Part shown: piece after piece, positions 50,982 to 59,692 of the stretch | How positions within the stretch are numbered: the first letter of the stretch is position 1 | Layout of the letters: the number at the start of each line of letters is the position of its first letter | Source: an uncultured Opitutaceae bacterium | GTDB taxonomy: Bacteria > Verrucomicrobiota > Verrucomicrobiia > Opitutales > Opitutaceae | Length of the DNA stretch: 64,000 nt | NCBI GenBank assembly: GCA_903862935.1 | Contig: CAIOZY010000004.1 | Coordinates: 31,844-95,843 of the forward strand | Reading direction: 5' to 3' | Position numbers and translations under genes: made by a program | The notes under the pieces: generated by a model | Told to the model about the DNA's origin: nothing | Database searches by the model: none | Seen by the model: the letters and a program-made list of their open reading frames with translations, nothing else

Positions 50982-52520
50982 ATGTCACTCCTCCCCTTCT
51001 CCAGCCGGCTGATCGCCGATGTGGGCATTTCCCTCGGCGACGAGGGCAAGGGCCGCCTGATCCCCGAGATCGCCGAAGAGCTCCGCGGGAGCTCCTCTGC
51101 GGTGTCCGTCGTCCTCAAGGTGAACGGCGGGGCCAACTCCGGGCACACGGCCGGGGGGATCAAGCTCAACCTGCTTCCCGCGGGCGTCGTCGAGCGGGAG
51201 ATTTTCCACCTGGCGATCGGAAGCGGGGTGGTCGCCGACCCGCGGAAGATCTGGTGGGAGACCTTGCCGCTGGAAAAGAAGGGCTACTCGATCCTGCCGC
51301 GGCTGTTGATCGACGAGCGCACGCTCGTCTCCGACGTCTGCCACCGGATCCTGGACCTGGCCTGGGAGGACTACCGCGTCAACCAGCTCAAGGAGGAGCC
51401 GCGGGGCTCGACCGGCCGGGGCATCACGCCGGCCTACCTCGAGGAGGTCGGCCAATGGCAGATCACCTTCGCTGACTTCCTGGCCGGCAAGAACTACTTC
51501 GCCCGGAAGATCTCCCAGCGGGCGGATCGGGCCGTGCGCACGATCCAGCACGTCTGCGGGGTCAGTCCCGAGGCCTGGAACGGGTTCTTCGAGAAACTGA
51601 CCGAGGCAGAGCTGCGAGCGAACGCCGAGGGGATCGCGATGGGCGCAATCAAGCCGGAGGATGTCGACTTCAGGCAGTTCCGCGGGGCCCGCCCGTTCAC
51701 CCTGGACGCAGACCGGATCGCGCACGTGTATTGGGAGGCGGGGACAGCCCTCGCCCGGAACATCGGGGAGGTGCGCGAACTCGTCCTCTCGGAGCTGCGG
51801 GCGGGCCACACGGTGATCGGGGAGTTCGGGCAGGCCTTCTGGCTGGACAAGCGCAGGGGCTTCTCGCCGAACGTCACGGCCTCCCACACCTACACCCCCG
51901 AGTTTTTCGAGAGCGCCGGGATCCCCGTGCAGCCCGTCCACACCTTCGGCGTGGCAAAGGCCTACGACACGAAGGTCGGCACCCACACTTTCCTCACGCA
52001 GATCGAGCCGGGGCACCCCCTCGGCGAGAAGCTGAAGCGCCTCGAGTTCGGAACGAGCACGGGTCGGCAGCGGATGGTCGGCTGGTACGACGCCGTGGAG
52101 AAGGGCGACGCCCTGCGCTACGGCGGCTTCCAGGACCTCATGCTCAACAAGCTCGACGCCCTCGCCTACGGCGGCGAGTGGCGCGGAGACCTGTTAATCT
52201 GCACGGCCTACGAGGACGCCTCGGGCCGCCGCTACGCGCACGTTCCCCGCAACGAGGCCGTCCGCAAGGCGCTGCGCCCGGTCTACGCGAAGTACCCCGG
52301 GTGGTCCGAGGACCTGAGCCAGGCCCGCCGCTTCGCCGAACTGCCCGCCAACGCCCGCCGCTATGTCGGCGGCATGGTGAAAAGCCTGATCGAGGTCGCC
52401 TATGCGGGCGAGCCCTGGCCGGCCGAGCTTCCCAACCTGCGCTACCTCGGGGTCGGGGCTCTGCCGTCCCAGATCATCAAGGACGTGCCCGCAACCCGGG
52501 AGCTGGTGGCGCTCGCCTAG
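50982..52520 (+). CDS. purA: Adenylosuccinate synthetase, divergent form
   Basis: A 512-residue PurA, longer than the usual 430. The P-loop-like motif [19 protein letters not shown] keeps the catalytic aspartate (GDEGKG, about residues 19-24) that separates PurA from phage PurZ, and [15 protein letters not shown] supplies the catalytic histidine and IMP site. Later [30 protein letters not shown] and [14 protein letters not shown] correspond to the IMP and GTP loops. It joins IMP and aspartate using GTP on the way to AMP. Extra segments near 170-240 explain the length. It follows guaB by 107 bp and converges with folC, overlapping it by 4 bp. Confidence 0.86.
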   Translation: MSLLPFSSRLIADVGISLGDEGKGRLIPEIAEELRGSSSAVSVVLKVNGGANSGHTAGGIKLNLLPAGVVEREIFHLAIGSGVVADPRKIWWETLPLEKKGYSILPRLLIDERTLVSDVCHRILDLAWEDYRVNQLKEEPRGSTGRGITPAYLEEVGQWQITFADFLAGKNYFARKISQRADRAVRTIQHVCGVSPEAWNGFFEKLTEAELRANAEGIAMGAIKPEDVDFRQFRGARPFTLDADRIAHVYWEAGTALARNIGEVRELVLSELRAGHTVIGEFGQAFWLDKRRGFSPNVTASHTYTPEFFESAGIPVQPVHTFGVAKAYDTKVGTHTFLTQIEPGHPLGEKLKRLEFGTSTGRQRMVGWYDAVEKGDALRYGGFQDLMLNKLDALAYGGEWRGDLLICTAYEDASGRRYAHVPRNEAVRKALRPVYAKYPGWSEDLSQARRFAELPANARRYVGGMVKSLIEVAYAGEPWPAELPNLRYLGVGALPSQIIKDVPATRELVALA

Positions 52521-53809
52521 AAGTCCTGGAGGCGCCCCTCGCCCGGGCCGCGCTCCGGCTCGAGCCGGCAGAGAACCTCGCCGAGCAGGTAGATCGAGCC
52601 GGTGACGACTACGCAGTCCTCGGGCCCACCAGCCGTGCAGACTCCGGGTTTCGGGAAGAGCTTCTCGACCGTGTCCCGGACGAGCGCGCCCCCGAACCCG
52701 CCGGGAATCAGACTCTCCAATTCCTCATAGCCGCAGGCCCGGGCCTGCTTCGGGACGACCAGGTGGATTTCCGCGGCGTGCCGGGCAACGACGGCCATGA
52801 GCGCCGCCGCCCGCGCTGAGCCGAGGGCCCCCGCGACGACCACCGGCCTTCGCCCGGTCTCCGCGACGAGCAATCCCAGGTTCGAGTCGAGGACCCCGGC
52901 CCCCTCGGGGTTGTGCGAGGAGTCCAGGACGACAAGGCGCCCCCCCAGGTTCCTGCGGTCCCAGCGCCCGGGCCAGTCGACATTCACGAGCGCTCTGGCG
53001 ACCAGCCCTCCCCCTAGCCTCCAGCGCCCCCCCAACAGTCCGAGGGCAAGCGAGGCCGTGGCGGCATTCCAGCGCTGGTAGTCCCCGAGCAGATTGGTCT
53101 TCGGCAGGCGCCCCACGTCCCGGCCGAACTCCTCGGCGACGGAGACGACCCGCGAGCCCCTCTCGAGCGCGACTGCCCGGATCACCGCCTCGGCCCCAGG
53201 CGGCATCCGGCCGATAACGACCGGGCGGCCCGCCTTGATGATCCCGGCCTTCTCCGCGGCGACGCTCTCCAGGGTGTTCCCCAGCATCTCGCAGTGGTCG
53301 AGCCCGATCGAGGTGATGACCGAGACCTCGGGCTCGACGACATTCGTCGCGTCGAGCCTGCCTCCCAACCCCACCTCGAACACGTTGATGTCGGTCCTGC
53401 TCCGCTTGAAGTGCAGGAAGGCCATCGCCGTCATGAATTCGAAGAAAGTCGGGTGGTCGCCTGGGCCGCCCGCCGCGGCAAGCCGCTCGGCCACGGGCCT
53501 AAGCTCCGCGGCGAAGGCGGCGATCCGGGCCTCGTCCAGAGGGACGCGGCCGACCTGCACCCGCTCGCCCAGCCGGACGAGGTGGGGCGAGGTGTACAGG
53601 CCCGTCGTCCATCCGGCGCCCCGCAGGGCGGACTCGATCATGGCCGCCACCGAGCCCTTGCCGTTAGTCCCGGCCACGTGGACGCATGGCGACGCAAGTT
53701 CCGGGCGCCCCAGCGCCTCGGAGAACGGCCGCATCCGATCGATCCCGAACTTCACCCCCTGCGCCTTCAGGCTAAAGAGGTACTCTTGTACGGCCGCGTA
53801 GTCGGTCAC
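52517..53809 (-). CDS. folC: Folylpolyglutamate synthase/dihydrofolate synthase
   Basis: A 430-residue Mur-ligase-type enzyme. [20 protein letters not shown] is the ATP loop (about 43-62), [19 protein letters not shown] follows, then [43 protein letters not shown] with the ligand-binding lysine, [13 protein letters not shown] and [12 protein letters not shown]. It adds glutamate to dihydropteroate and folates. The start is a GTG directly after the accD stop (TAAGTG on the minus strand). Order accD-folC is common in bacteria. Confidence 0.93.
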   Translation of the reverse strand: MTDYAAVQEYLFSLKAQGVKFGIDRMRPFSEALGRPELASPCVHVAGTNGKGSVAAMIESALRGAGWTTGLYTSPHLVRLGERVQVGRVPLDEARIAAFAAELRPVAERLAAAGGPGDHPTFFEFMTAMAFLHFKRSRTDINVFEVGLGGRLDATNVVEPEVSVITSIGLDHCEMLGNTLESVAAEKAGIIKAGRPVVIGRMPPGAEAVIRAVALERGSRVVSVAEEFGRDVGRLPKTNLLGDYQRWNAATASLALGLLGGRWRLGGGLVARALVNVDWPGRWDRRNLGGRLVVLDSSHNPEGAGVLDSNLGLLVAETGRRPVVVAGALGSARAAALMAVVARHAAEIHLVVPKQARACGYEELESLIPGGFGGALVRDTVEKLFPKPGVCTAGGPEDCVVVTGSIYLLGEVLCRLEPERGPGEGRLQDF

Positions 53810-54655
53810 TTACTTCTTCCTGACGTAGAGCGCCTGCAGGATGTCCCGCAGGCGGTCGCGCATCTCCAGCCGGCTGACGATCTGGTCGATCAGCCCGTGC
53901 TTGAGGAGGAATTCGGCAGTCTGGAAGCCGGAAGGCAGCGTCTGCTTGGTGGTGTCCCGGATGACCCTCGCCCCGGCGAACCCGATCAGGGCGCCGGGCT
54001 CGGCCAGGATGACGTCGCCCAGGGTGGCAAAGCTTGCGGTCACCCCGCCCATGGTCGGGTGGGTCAGCACCGAGATGAACGGCAGGCGGGCCGCCGCGAG
54101 GCGGCCGAGGGCCGCGCTCGTCTTGGCCATCTGCATCAGCGAGTAGATTCCCTCCTGCATCCGGGCGCCACCGGAAGCGCTGAAGATGATGCAGGGAATA
54201 TTTTGGTCGATCGCCGCCTCGACAGCCCGGGTGATCTTCTCGCCGGCGGCCGCCCCCATCGCACCGCCGCAGAAGCGGAAGTCCATGATGGCCGCGGAAA
54301 CCCGGATCCCATGGATTGCGCCCACGCCGGTGATGACCGCCTCGGGCAGGCCGCTGTCGCGCTCGTAGCGCTTGAGCCGGTCGGGATAGGCCTGGGAGTC
54401 GACGAAGGTCAGGGGGTCGCCCGAGCGCACGTCCAGGTTGGACTCCGTCCAGCTTTCCGGGTCAAAGAGCTTGGCGGCCCTCTGGCGGGCGCCCATCAGG
54501 AAGTGGTGTCCGCTCTTAGGGACAACCATCTGGTTGTCCTCGATTTCCTTGTTGAAGAGGATCTCCCCGGTCACCGGATCCTTGGTGTACAGCCCCTGGG
54601 GGATGTCCTTCTTTCGGGTCCTCTTTACAGTATACGTGGGCTTGTCGAAGTGCAT
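53810..54655 (-). CDS. accD: Acetyl-CoA carboxylase carboxyltransferase beta subunit lacking the zinc ribbon cysteines
   Basis: A 281-residue AccD. The crotonase-fold core is normal: AVITGVGAIHGIRVSAAIMDF, CGGAMGAAAGEKITRAVEAA, IIFSASGGARMQEGIYSLMQM and HPTMGGVTASFATLGDVILAEPGALIGFAGARVI. The N-terminal zinc finger is degraded: where AccD has KCPSCGE and VCPKCGHH, this protein reads KDPVTGE (D26, T29) and VVPKSGHH (V45, S48), so all four metal cysteines are gone while the surrounding backbone is kept. AccD with AccA makes malonyl-CoA, and in E. coli the finger binds DNA/mRNA and is needed for function. Loss is unusual. Confidence 0.93.
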   Translation of the reverse strand: MHFDKPTYTVKRTRKKDIPQGLYTKDPVTGEILFNKEIEDNQMVVPKSGHHFLMGARQRAAKLFDPESWTESNLDVRSGDPLTFVDSQAYPDRLKRYERDSGLPEAVITGVGAIHGIRVSAAIMDFRFCGGAMGAAAGEKITRAVEAAIDQNIPCIIFSASGGARMQEGIYSLMQMAKTSAALGRLAAARLPFISVLTHPTMGGVTASFATLGDVILAEPGALIGFAGARVIRDTTKQTLPSGFQTAEFLLKHGLIDQIVSRLEMRDRLRDILQALYVRKK

Positions 54656-54673
54656 CGTCGGGTGCGAGTTGCG

Positions 54674-55390
54674 TTAGCCGCGGGCGAACGTCACGACATC
54701 GAGGCTGGGGCAGCCGGCCTGCCGGAGGGCGCGGGCGCAGCTGTTAAGCGTGGAGCCGGTCGTGAAGACGTCATCGACAAGGAGGTAGCGAAGGCCGGCA
54801 GTAAAGGAGCAACCCCGGGCCAGTGCAAAGGCATTTTTGAGGAGCCTCTCTCGGCTCTCCCGGTCGAGGGCCGCCAGGGGCGGGGTGTCCGCGACGCGGC
54901 GCAGCAGGGCGGCCGTCCGGGCGCCCCCCCCAGCCGCATTGGCCAGGCATCGGGCCAGCAGTTCGCTCGGGTTCAGGCCCCTCTCCCGCCGCCTCCTGGG
55001 GTGCAGCGGGACCGGTACGAGGACGGCCCCCCGGGCGAGCGCGAGGACCGCCGGAGAAAGCCGGAAGACCGTCTCGGCGTCCCGGATCAAGTGCACTCCG
55101 CCGCGGCGCCCGAAGCCCGCCACGAGCGATCGGGCCGGACCGCGAAACAGGACGGCCGACCGAGCCCGTCCGTAGGCCGGCTCAAATCCCCCGCAGTGCT
55201 CGCACTCCCCCCGGCCGTAACGGGGGTGGCCGCAGGTCTCGCAGCAGGGAGGCCGGACAAAGTCGATCCGCCGGGCACACTCTTGGCAGAGGTAGCGGTA
55301 GCCGCTGCCCTCCACGAGGCCACCGCAGTGCCCGCAGACCGGCGGAAATAATACCTCCCCCAGTCCCCGGACAAGATCCCGCCAGGTCAT
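54674..55390 (-). CDS. ComF family amidophosphoribosyltransferase-like protein
   Basis: A 238-residue ComF/GntX-type protein. The N-terminal half has four zinc-binding pairs (PPVCGHCGG, LCQECARR, PPCCETCGH, GECEHCGG); the C-terminal half is a phosphoribosyltransferase fold with VPVPLHPRRRRERGLNPSELLA and the PRPP loop LLVDDVFTTGSTLNSCA. ComF takes part in DNA uptake in competent bacteria by helping single-stranded DNA handling; GntX has other roles. It lies between accD and truA on the minus strand with gaps of 18 and 14 bp, a typical housekeeping run. Confidence 0.87.
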   Translation of the reverse strand: MTWRDLVRGLGEVLFPPVCGHCGGLVEGSGYRYLCQECARRIDFVRPPCCETCGHPRYGRGECEHCGGFEPAYGRARSAVLFRGPARSLVAGFGRRGGVHLIRDAETVFRLSPAVLALARGAVLVPVPLHPRRRRERGLNPSELLARCLANAAGGGARTAALLRRVADTPPLAALDRESRERLLKNAFALARGCSFTAGLRYLLVDDVFTTGSTLNSCARALRQAGCPSLDVVTFARG

Positions 55391-55404
55391 GGCAGGCGGC
55401 CGCC

Positions 55405-56202
55405 TCACCGGTAGATCACCCGGTGAAGGAAGAGCCCCAGCGGCGGCGCGGTGTGCACGGGCGGACCCCGGCGCTTCGACAGGAGGATCTCCCGGACCCG
55501 GCCCGGCTCGAGCCGCCCCTCGCCGACCAGGACCAGCGCCCCAACGAGGCTGCGCACCATCTTGTACAGGAAGCCGTCGGCCTCGGCCGTGATCCTTACC
55601 CGCCGGCCGCGCCGGACGACGTCGAGCCGGCGCAGGTCCCTGACCGTGTCCTCCTTCTCGCCTCCGCGCGAGGCCGAGAAGGCCTCGAAGTCGTGCCGTC
55701 CCCTGAGGAGCGCGGCGGCGGCCCTCATGGCGGCGACGTCGATCGGCCGGAAGACCGACCAGGCGTAGGGCCGCGTGAACGGGTCGGCGTCGCCGAGCCA
55801 CACGTCGTAGGTGTAGATCTTCCCCTTGGCCGAGAGCCTCGCGTGGAAGCCCGCCGGCGCCGGCCGGATCGAGCAAATCTGGATCGAGGCCGGCAGGTGC
55901 GTCCTGACGGCGGCGGCGAGCTTTTCCGGGCCGTGCCTCCAGGAGGCGTCGAAGTGGAACACCTGGCCCCGGGCGTGGACGCCGGCGTCGGTCCGGCCGC
56001 TTCCGTGGATCTTAGTCCCCGCCCCGAGCACCGCCGAGAATCCGGCCTCGAGCGCGTCCTGGACGGTGGGGATCACCGGCCGGGCGCCCCCGGACCGGGA
56101 GGTCTGGCTCTGCCATCCGGAGAAACTGCCCCCGTCGTAGGCGCACACGCACCTCCACCGGCGGGGCCGGACCGTGTCGCGCACTGGGCTGGGCTTTGTC
56201 AT
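55405..56202 (-). CDS. truA: tRNA pseudouridine(38-40) synthase TruA
   Basis: A 265-residue pseudouridine synthase. CAYDGGSFSGWQSQ opens the first half, TVQDALEAGFSAVLG follows, and the catalytic aspartate sits in the strictly conserved GSGRTDAGVHARGQVFHF (about residue 73). The second half has HDFEAFSASRGGEKEDTVRD and ITADGFLYKMVRSLVGALV-like sequence (ITAEADGFLYKMVR). It converts U38-U40 in several tRNA anticodon arms. The ATG at 56202 gives the usual length; upstream frame is arginine-rich non-coding. It is 17 bp from ruvX. Confidence 0.93.
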   Translation of the reverse strand: MTKPSPVRDTVRPRRWRCVCAYDGGSFSGWQSQTSRSGGARPVIPTVQDALEAGFSAVLGAGTKIHGSGRTDAGVHARGQVFHFDASWRHGPEKLAAAVRTHLPASIQICSIRPAPAGFHARLSAKGKIYTYDVWLGDADPFTRPYAWSVFRPIDVAAMRAAAALLRGRHDFEAFSASRGGEKEDTVRDLRRLDVVRRGRRVRITAEADGFLYKMVRSLVGALVLVGEGRLEPGRVREILLSKRRGPPVHTAPPLGLFLHRVIYR

Positions 56203-56219
56203 CCGGGGTTCGGGGCCTA

Positions 56220-56636
56220 TTATGGCAAGGGGTGGCGCTGCCCAAGAAAATCCTGCAGCAGGATCGTGGCGGCCCGCGAGTCGATGATCCCGCTTGCTCG
56301 GACGGCCCTGAGGCGGGACTTGGGGATCGTCTCTTCCGCCTCGAAGCTCGTCAGCCGCTCGTCGACCAGGTGCACCGGCAGGCCCAGTTCGGCCCGGAGC
56401 CGCTCGGCAAAACGCTCGGCCTCCTTCGCCTTCGGCCCGGCCGACCCGTCCATGTTCAGGGGCAGCCCGAGCACCACGTCGGTCACCCGGCGCTCGCGGG
56501 CGAGGGCCTGCAGGGCCGCCCACTTGCGGGCCGGGTCCGAGCCGGTGAGGGCCGGCAGCGGCGTGGCCACACCGAGGTCATCGCCGTAGGCGAGCCCCCA
56601 GCGGCGCGCGCCAAAATCGATTCCCAGGCAGCGCAT
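56220..56636 (-). CDS. ruvX: RuvX/YqgF family Holliday junction resolvase-like protein
   Basis: A 138-residue RNase H-fold protein. CLGIDFGARRWGLAYGDDLG holds the first catalytic aspartate (about residue 6), VVLGLPLNMDGSAGPKAKEAE the second region, and LPVHLVDERLTSFEAEETI the glutamate; DSRAATILLQDFL closes the active site with D. YqgF/RuvX processes the 5' end of pre-16S rRNA in E. coli. Size and motifs are standard. It is four bases from the aminotransferase gene on the same strand. Confidence 0.92.
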   Translation of the reverse strand: MRCLGIDFGARRWGLAYGDDLGVATPLPALTGSDPARKWAALQALARERRVTDVVLGLPLNMDGSAGPKAKEAERFAERLRAELGLPVHLVDERLTSFEAEETIPKSRLRAVRASGIIDSRAATILLQDFLGQRHPLP

Positions 56637-56639
56637 CCG

Positions 56640-57557
56640 TCAGAAAATCCTGACGCCGGGGTGCTCGGCCGCGTATCGGCGGGCGTAGGCGCCGAATGCC
56701 TCCTTCAGGCGCGCCGTCGCCGTCTGGGGTCCGGTCCGGAAGCGGACCTGGTCTATGGCCGCCACCGGGGCGATGTCCTTGGTCGTCGACAGCAGGACGC
56801 ACTCCTCCATCGAGGGAAAGTCTTCGGGCCGGACGGCCTGCTCGCGGGCCGCAAGGCCGGCCGCCGCGGCTATCCCTTCCAGGACGAGCCGCCGCGTTAT
56901 CCCCCCGAGGATCCCCGCCGACAGAGGCGGGGTCACCAGGGTCCCCTGCCGGATGAAGGCGATATTGCAGACCGCCGCCTCCGTGACCTCGCCGGCCAGG
57001 TTGAGCATGACGACCTCGTCGGCCCCGCGTGAACGGGCCTCCCTCAGGCACAGCAGGTTGTTCAGGTAGTTGCCCGTCTTCCAGGCGGGGTTGAGGGCGC
57101 CCGGGGGGTTGCGGCGCAGCTCGTTTGCCTGAGAAAGCCTCAGACCGTCGCGCGCCTTCTGCGCGGACAGCTCCGGGCAGGGCTGGACGAGGATCGCGAA
57201 GTCGGGCTGTCCCGCCAGGGCCGTGTCCAGGCCTATGGGGCCGTCCCCCCGGCTGACCTGGAGCCTCAGGTAGAGCTCGCCCGCGTAGCCGCTGGCAGCC
57301 CGGTGGGCCGCGGCTGTCCGCCGAAGCTCATCCATGACCCGCTCCGGGCCAAAGGGCAGCTCGAGGTGGAGCGCCCGGGCCGACGCGCCCAGCCTCTGCC
57401 AGTGCTCGTCCCAGGCGAAGGCCACTCCTGCGTAGGTGCGCCAGACCTCGTAGATCGCGTCACCATACAGGAAGCCCCGGTTCAGCGGGGACACAGACGG
57501 CTCGCCCGCGGGATGCAGCCGGCCGTTGGTATTGGCCTGTATATAGTGGCTCGGCAA
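56640..57557 (-). CDS. PLP class IV aminotransferase (branched-chain/ADC lyase-like)
   Basis: A 305-residue fold type IV PLP enzyme. FLYGDAIYEVWRTYAGVAFAWDEHWQRL is the conserved N-terminal signature, LNPAWKTGNYLNNLLCLREA contains the PLP lysine (about residue 159), DEVVMLNLAGEVTEAAVCNIAFIR is the second signature, and PLSAGILGGITRRLVLEG the phosphate cup. The family includes branched-chain aminotransferase, D-alanine aminotransferase and 4-amino-4-deoxychorismate lyase (PabC); trpE and folC in the window make PabC attractive but not proven. The start is a TTG at 57557. Confidence 0.85.
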   Translation of the reverse strand: MPSHYIQANTNGRLHPAGEPSVSPLNRGFLYGDAIYEVWRTYAGVAFAWDEHWQRLGASARALHLELPFGPERVMDELRRTAAAHRAASGYAGELYLRLQVSRGDGPIGLDTALAGQPDFAILVQPCPELSAQKARDGLRLSQANELRRNPPGALNPAWKTGNYLNNLLCLREARSRGADEVVMLNLAGEVTEAAVCNIAFIRQGTLVTPPLSAGILGGITRRLVLEGIAAAAGLAAREQAVRPEDFPSMEECVLLSTTKDIAPVAAIDQVRFRTGPQTATARLKEAFGAYARRYAAEHPGVRIF

Positions 57558-57932
57558 TTATTTCCGGGCCTTGACCAGTCCAAGGGCCTTCTTGATGTTC
57601 TGCACGCTCGGCAGCGATATCTTGAGGGCCTTGGCGATCTCCGCTCCGGTCTTTCCGGCCGCGGACAGCTTCTTCACTTCGGCGCGCGTCGCGTCGGTGA
57701 TCACCGCCCGGCGGCGGCGCTTGGAATTGCCGGCCGGCGCCTTAGAACGCTTGGCGACGCGCCCGCCCTTGGCGGCCGCCCGGACCGCCTTGGCGAATGC
57801 CGCCACGCTCTCGAACCCGTAGGCCTTCGGCAGGGACGCAAGCTCCCGCCTCAGCTCCAGGGCAACCGTCTTCTCGAGATTCGCAACTTTTGCCTTGGTG
57901 GCCCTCAGTTCCTTGATTTTATTAATGACCAT
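57558..57932 (-). CDS. Basic helix-turn-helix DNA-binding protein
   Basis: A 124-residue protein in three parts: a coiled-coil (INKIKELRATKAKVANLEKTVALELRREL), an alanine/lysine/arginine-rich basic middle (about 50-77, KGGRVAKRSKAPAGNSKRRRR), and a C-terminal helix-turn-helix (KTGAEIAKALKISLPSVQNIKKALGL) like that of resolvase or homeodomain-type bacterial regulators. The composition is like histone-H1-type or nucleoid proteins found in Verrucomicrobiota-like genomes. Its targets are unknown. It ends directly before the TTG start of the aminotransferase gene, so both may be on one transcript. Confidence 0.72.
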   Translation of the reverse strand: MVINKIKELRATKAKVANLEKTVALELRRELASLPKAYGFESVAAFAKAVRAAAKGGRVAKRSKAPAGNSKRRRRAVITDATRAEVKKLSAAGKTGAEIAKALKISLPSVQNIKKALGLVKARK

Positions 57933-57941
57933 AAGGGTGTA

Positions 57942-57970
57942 ACGATACCCCGTTGTATAGCCTATAGCAA
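57942..57970 (-). promoter_or_regulatory. Possible promoter of the HTH gene
   Basis: On the minus strand TTGCTA (57970-57965) and TATCGT (57947-57942) are separated by exactly 17 bases, each matching sigma-70 boxes at 4 of 6 positions. The ATG at 57932 lies nine bases past the -10, so the transcript would be nearly leaderless. The region is AT-rich, unlike most of the window. Confidence 0.28.
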
Positions 57971-57995
57971 GTGTTATAGTGGATATGTATATATA

Positions 57996-58778
57996 CTAAA
58001 TGGTCATTGCGTGGTATCCACCATCTACTACAAGTTCTGATCCCGTGACGAACCCGGAGGCCGCGTCCGATGCGAGAAAGATCGTGGCACCAACGAGTTC
58101 TCGGGCCTCTCCCATGCGTTTCATGGGGGTGTGCCCGAGAATTGCGGCAACCCGGTCCGCGGACAGGACCTTGCGGTTCTGCTCGGCCGGAAAGAACCCC
58201 GGGATGAGGGTGTTGACCCGCACGCCGCGGGGCGCCCACTCGCGGGCCAGGTTCTTGGTGAGGTTGTGGACGGCCGCCTTGCTTGCCGAATACGAGAAGA
58301 CCCGGGAGAGCGGGACGATGCCCGACATCGATCCCAGGCTGATGATCGAGCCGCCCTGGCCTCGTTCGACCAGGTAGCGCCCGAAGACCTGGCAGCCGAG
58401 GAAGACGCTCTTGACGTTCACGCGGAAGATCCGGTCGAATTCCTCCTCGGGGATGTCCAGGTACGGGGTCGCCGCGTTGATCCCGGCGCCGTTGACGACG
58501 ATGTCCACGCGCCCCGACCGGGCCAGGACCGAGGCCAGCAGGGCCTCGAGCTGGGACTTGTCGGTCGCCTCGGCGGCCGCGAAGTAGCCCTTGCCCCCAG
58601 AGGAACGGATGCGCTCGAGGCGCGGCGCGGCCTTTTCGGCGTTGCGGCCCACGAGGACGACCTCGGCGCCCGCCGCGGCGAGGCCCTCGGCCATGGCTCC
58701 GCACAGCTCGCCTGTGCCGCCGATCACGACGGCCACCTTGCCTTTGAGGGAGAATAGCGTTTGTAGATAGTCGCTCAT
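57996..58778 (-). CDS. SDR family oxidoreductase
   Basis: A 260-residue short-chain dehydrogenase. The cofactor loop is [22 protein letters not shown] (about 12-33; GGTGxLxG), NAG is in [16 protein letters not shown] (about 95), and the catalytic set is S in [14 protein letters not shown] (about 147), Y-x3-K in [18 protein letters not shown] (about 160-164). D-mannonate/gluconate-type reductases have a similar N-terminal [11 protein letters not shown] and ENRKVLSxDR-like loop, so sugar acid oxidation is plausible. It is divergent from the MBL gene with a 17-bp gap. Confidence 0.87.
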   Translation of the reverse strand: MSDYLQTLFSLKGKVAVVIGGTGELCGAMAEGLAAAGAEVVLVGRNAEKAAPRLERIRSSGGKGYFAAAEATDKSQLEALLASVLARSGRVDIVVNGAGINAATPYLDIPEEEFDRIFRVNVKSVFLGCQVFGRYLVERGQGGSIISLGSMSGIVPLSRVFSYSASKAAVHNLTKNLAREWAPRGVRVNTLIPGFFPAEQNRKVLSADRVAAILGHTPMKRMGEARELVGATIFLASDAASGFVTGSELVVDGGYHAMTI

Positions 58779-58795
58779 AATGAAGGACACCTCTG

Positions 58796-59620
58796 ATGGC
58801 ACATATCCCGCTCGAAGACAATTACACTGATGTGATCGGAAAGGCCCAGCGCGGCCTGAAGGTAACCGACGCCCAGCTCGCACAGCGGGCCGAGGTGAGC
58901 CTGGCGGACCTGGCGGCCGTCAAGGGGGGAGCGCCGATCGACGCGGTGCTGCGCCGGATCGCCCGGCACCTCAGTCTGGGGCCCGACGCGCTCGAGGCCC
59001 TGGCCCACCGGAAGTGGTACCCCCAGATCCCAGATTTTTCGCGGGGGTTCGCGATGTTCAACACCCCCTACGGGGACATCACGGTCAACAGCTACCTGGT
59101 GTGGGATCCCCGCACCCGGGTGGGGGCCGCCTTTGACACGGGAGCGAGCTCCGAGGACATGATCGACCTGGTTAAGGCCGAGCGCCTCAAGCTCGCCTAC
59201 ATCTTTCTCACGCACACCCACGAGGACCATGTGGCGGACCTGGCGCGGCTGGCCCAGGCGACGGGCGCCGAGGTCTGGGCGAGCGAGCGCGAGCCCTCGG
59301 ACTTCCCCGGGGCGAAGACCTTCAAGGAGAACGCCCACTTCCACCTGGGCGCGCTCGCAATCAAGACGCTGCTCACCTGGGGCCACTCCCCGGGCATGAC
59401 CAGCTTTTACATCACGGGCCTGAGCTGGCCCCTGGCGATCGTCGGGGACGCGGTGTTTGCAAGCTCCATGGGAGGCAGCGCCGAGCACTTCGTCGACCAG
59501 CGCCGCAACAACGCGCAGAAGATCTTTTCCCTGCCCCGGGACACGGTGCTCGCCTGCGGCCACGGCCCCCTTACGACCCTCAGCCAGGAAAGGCAGAACA
59601 ACCCGTTCATCGCGCGCTAG
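58796..59620 (+). CDS. MBL-fold hydrolase with N-terminal HTH-like region
   Basis: A 274-residue protein. Residues 1-75 look like a small helical HTH ([24 protein letters not shown], then [18 protein letters not shown]), followed by an MBL domain like glyoxalase [22 protein letters not shown], metal motif [16 protein letters not shown] (HxHxDH, about 142-147), [15 protein letters not shown] and [13 protein letters not shown], ending in [15 protein letters not shown]. It may hydrolyse a thioester. An AAGGA ribosome site lies eight bases upstream of the ATG, inside the 17-bp divergent gap with the SDR gene. Confidence 0.82.
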   Translation: MAHIPLEDNYTDVIGKAQRGLKVTDAQLAQRAEVSLADLAAVKGGAPIDAVLRRIARHLSLGPDALEALAHRKWYPQIPDFSRGFAMFNTPYGDITVNSYLVWDPRTRVGAAFDTGASSEDMIDLVKAERLKLAYIFLTHTHEDHVADLARLAQATGAEVWASEREPSDFPGAKTFKENAHFHLGALAIKTLLTWGHSPGMTSFYITGLSWPLAIVGDAVFASSMGGSAEHFVDQRRNNAQKIFSLPRDTVLACGHGPLTTLSQERQNNPFIAR

Positions 59621-59663
59621 CGCCCGGGGGAAAGGCGACTCTGTCCTTGCCGGGGCAGGGGCC

Positions 59664-59687
59664 GGGGCGCATAAAGATGCCCCTTTT
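59664..59687 (+). terminator. Hairpin with T run immediately before trpE
   Basis: GGGGC (59664-59668) pairs with GCCCC (59679-59683) around a 10-base loop in which CAT/ATG can extend the stem, and TTTT (59684-59687) follows directly. It ends five bases before the trpE ATG. It could terminate the upstream MBL transcript or act as a trpE attenuator. No tryptophan-rich leader peptide is visible in the 43 bases before it, which favours the first view. Confidence 0.48.
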
Positions 59688-59692
59688 GACCG

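Noticed and set aside
50982..52520. Phage-type PurZ (2-aminoadenylosuccinate synthetase)
   Set aside because: The catalytic aspartate of the GDEGKG motif is present, which PurZ lacks; neighbours are housekeeping genes, not phage genes.
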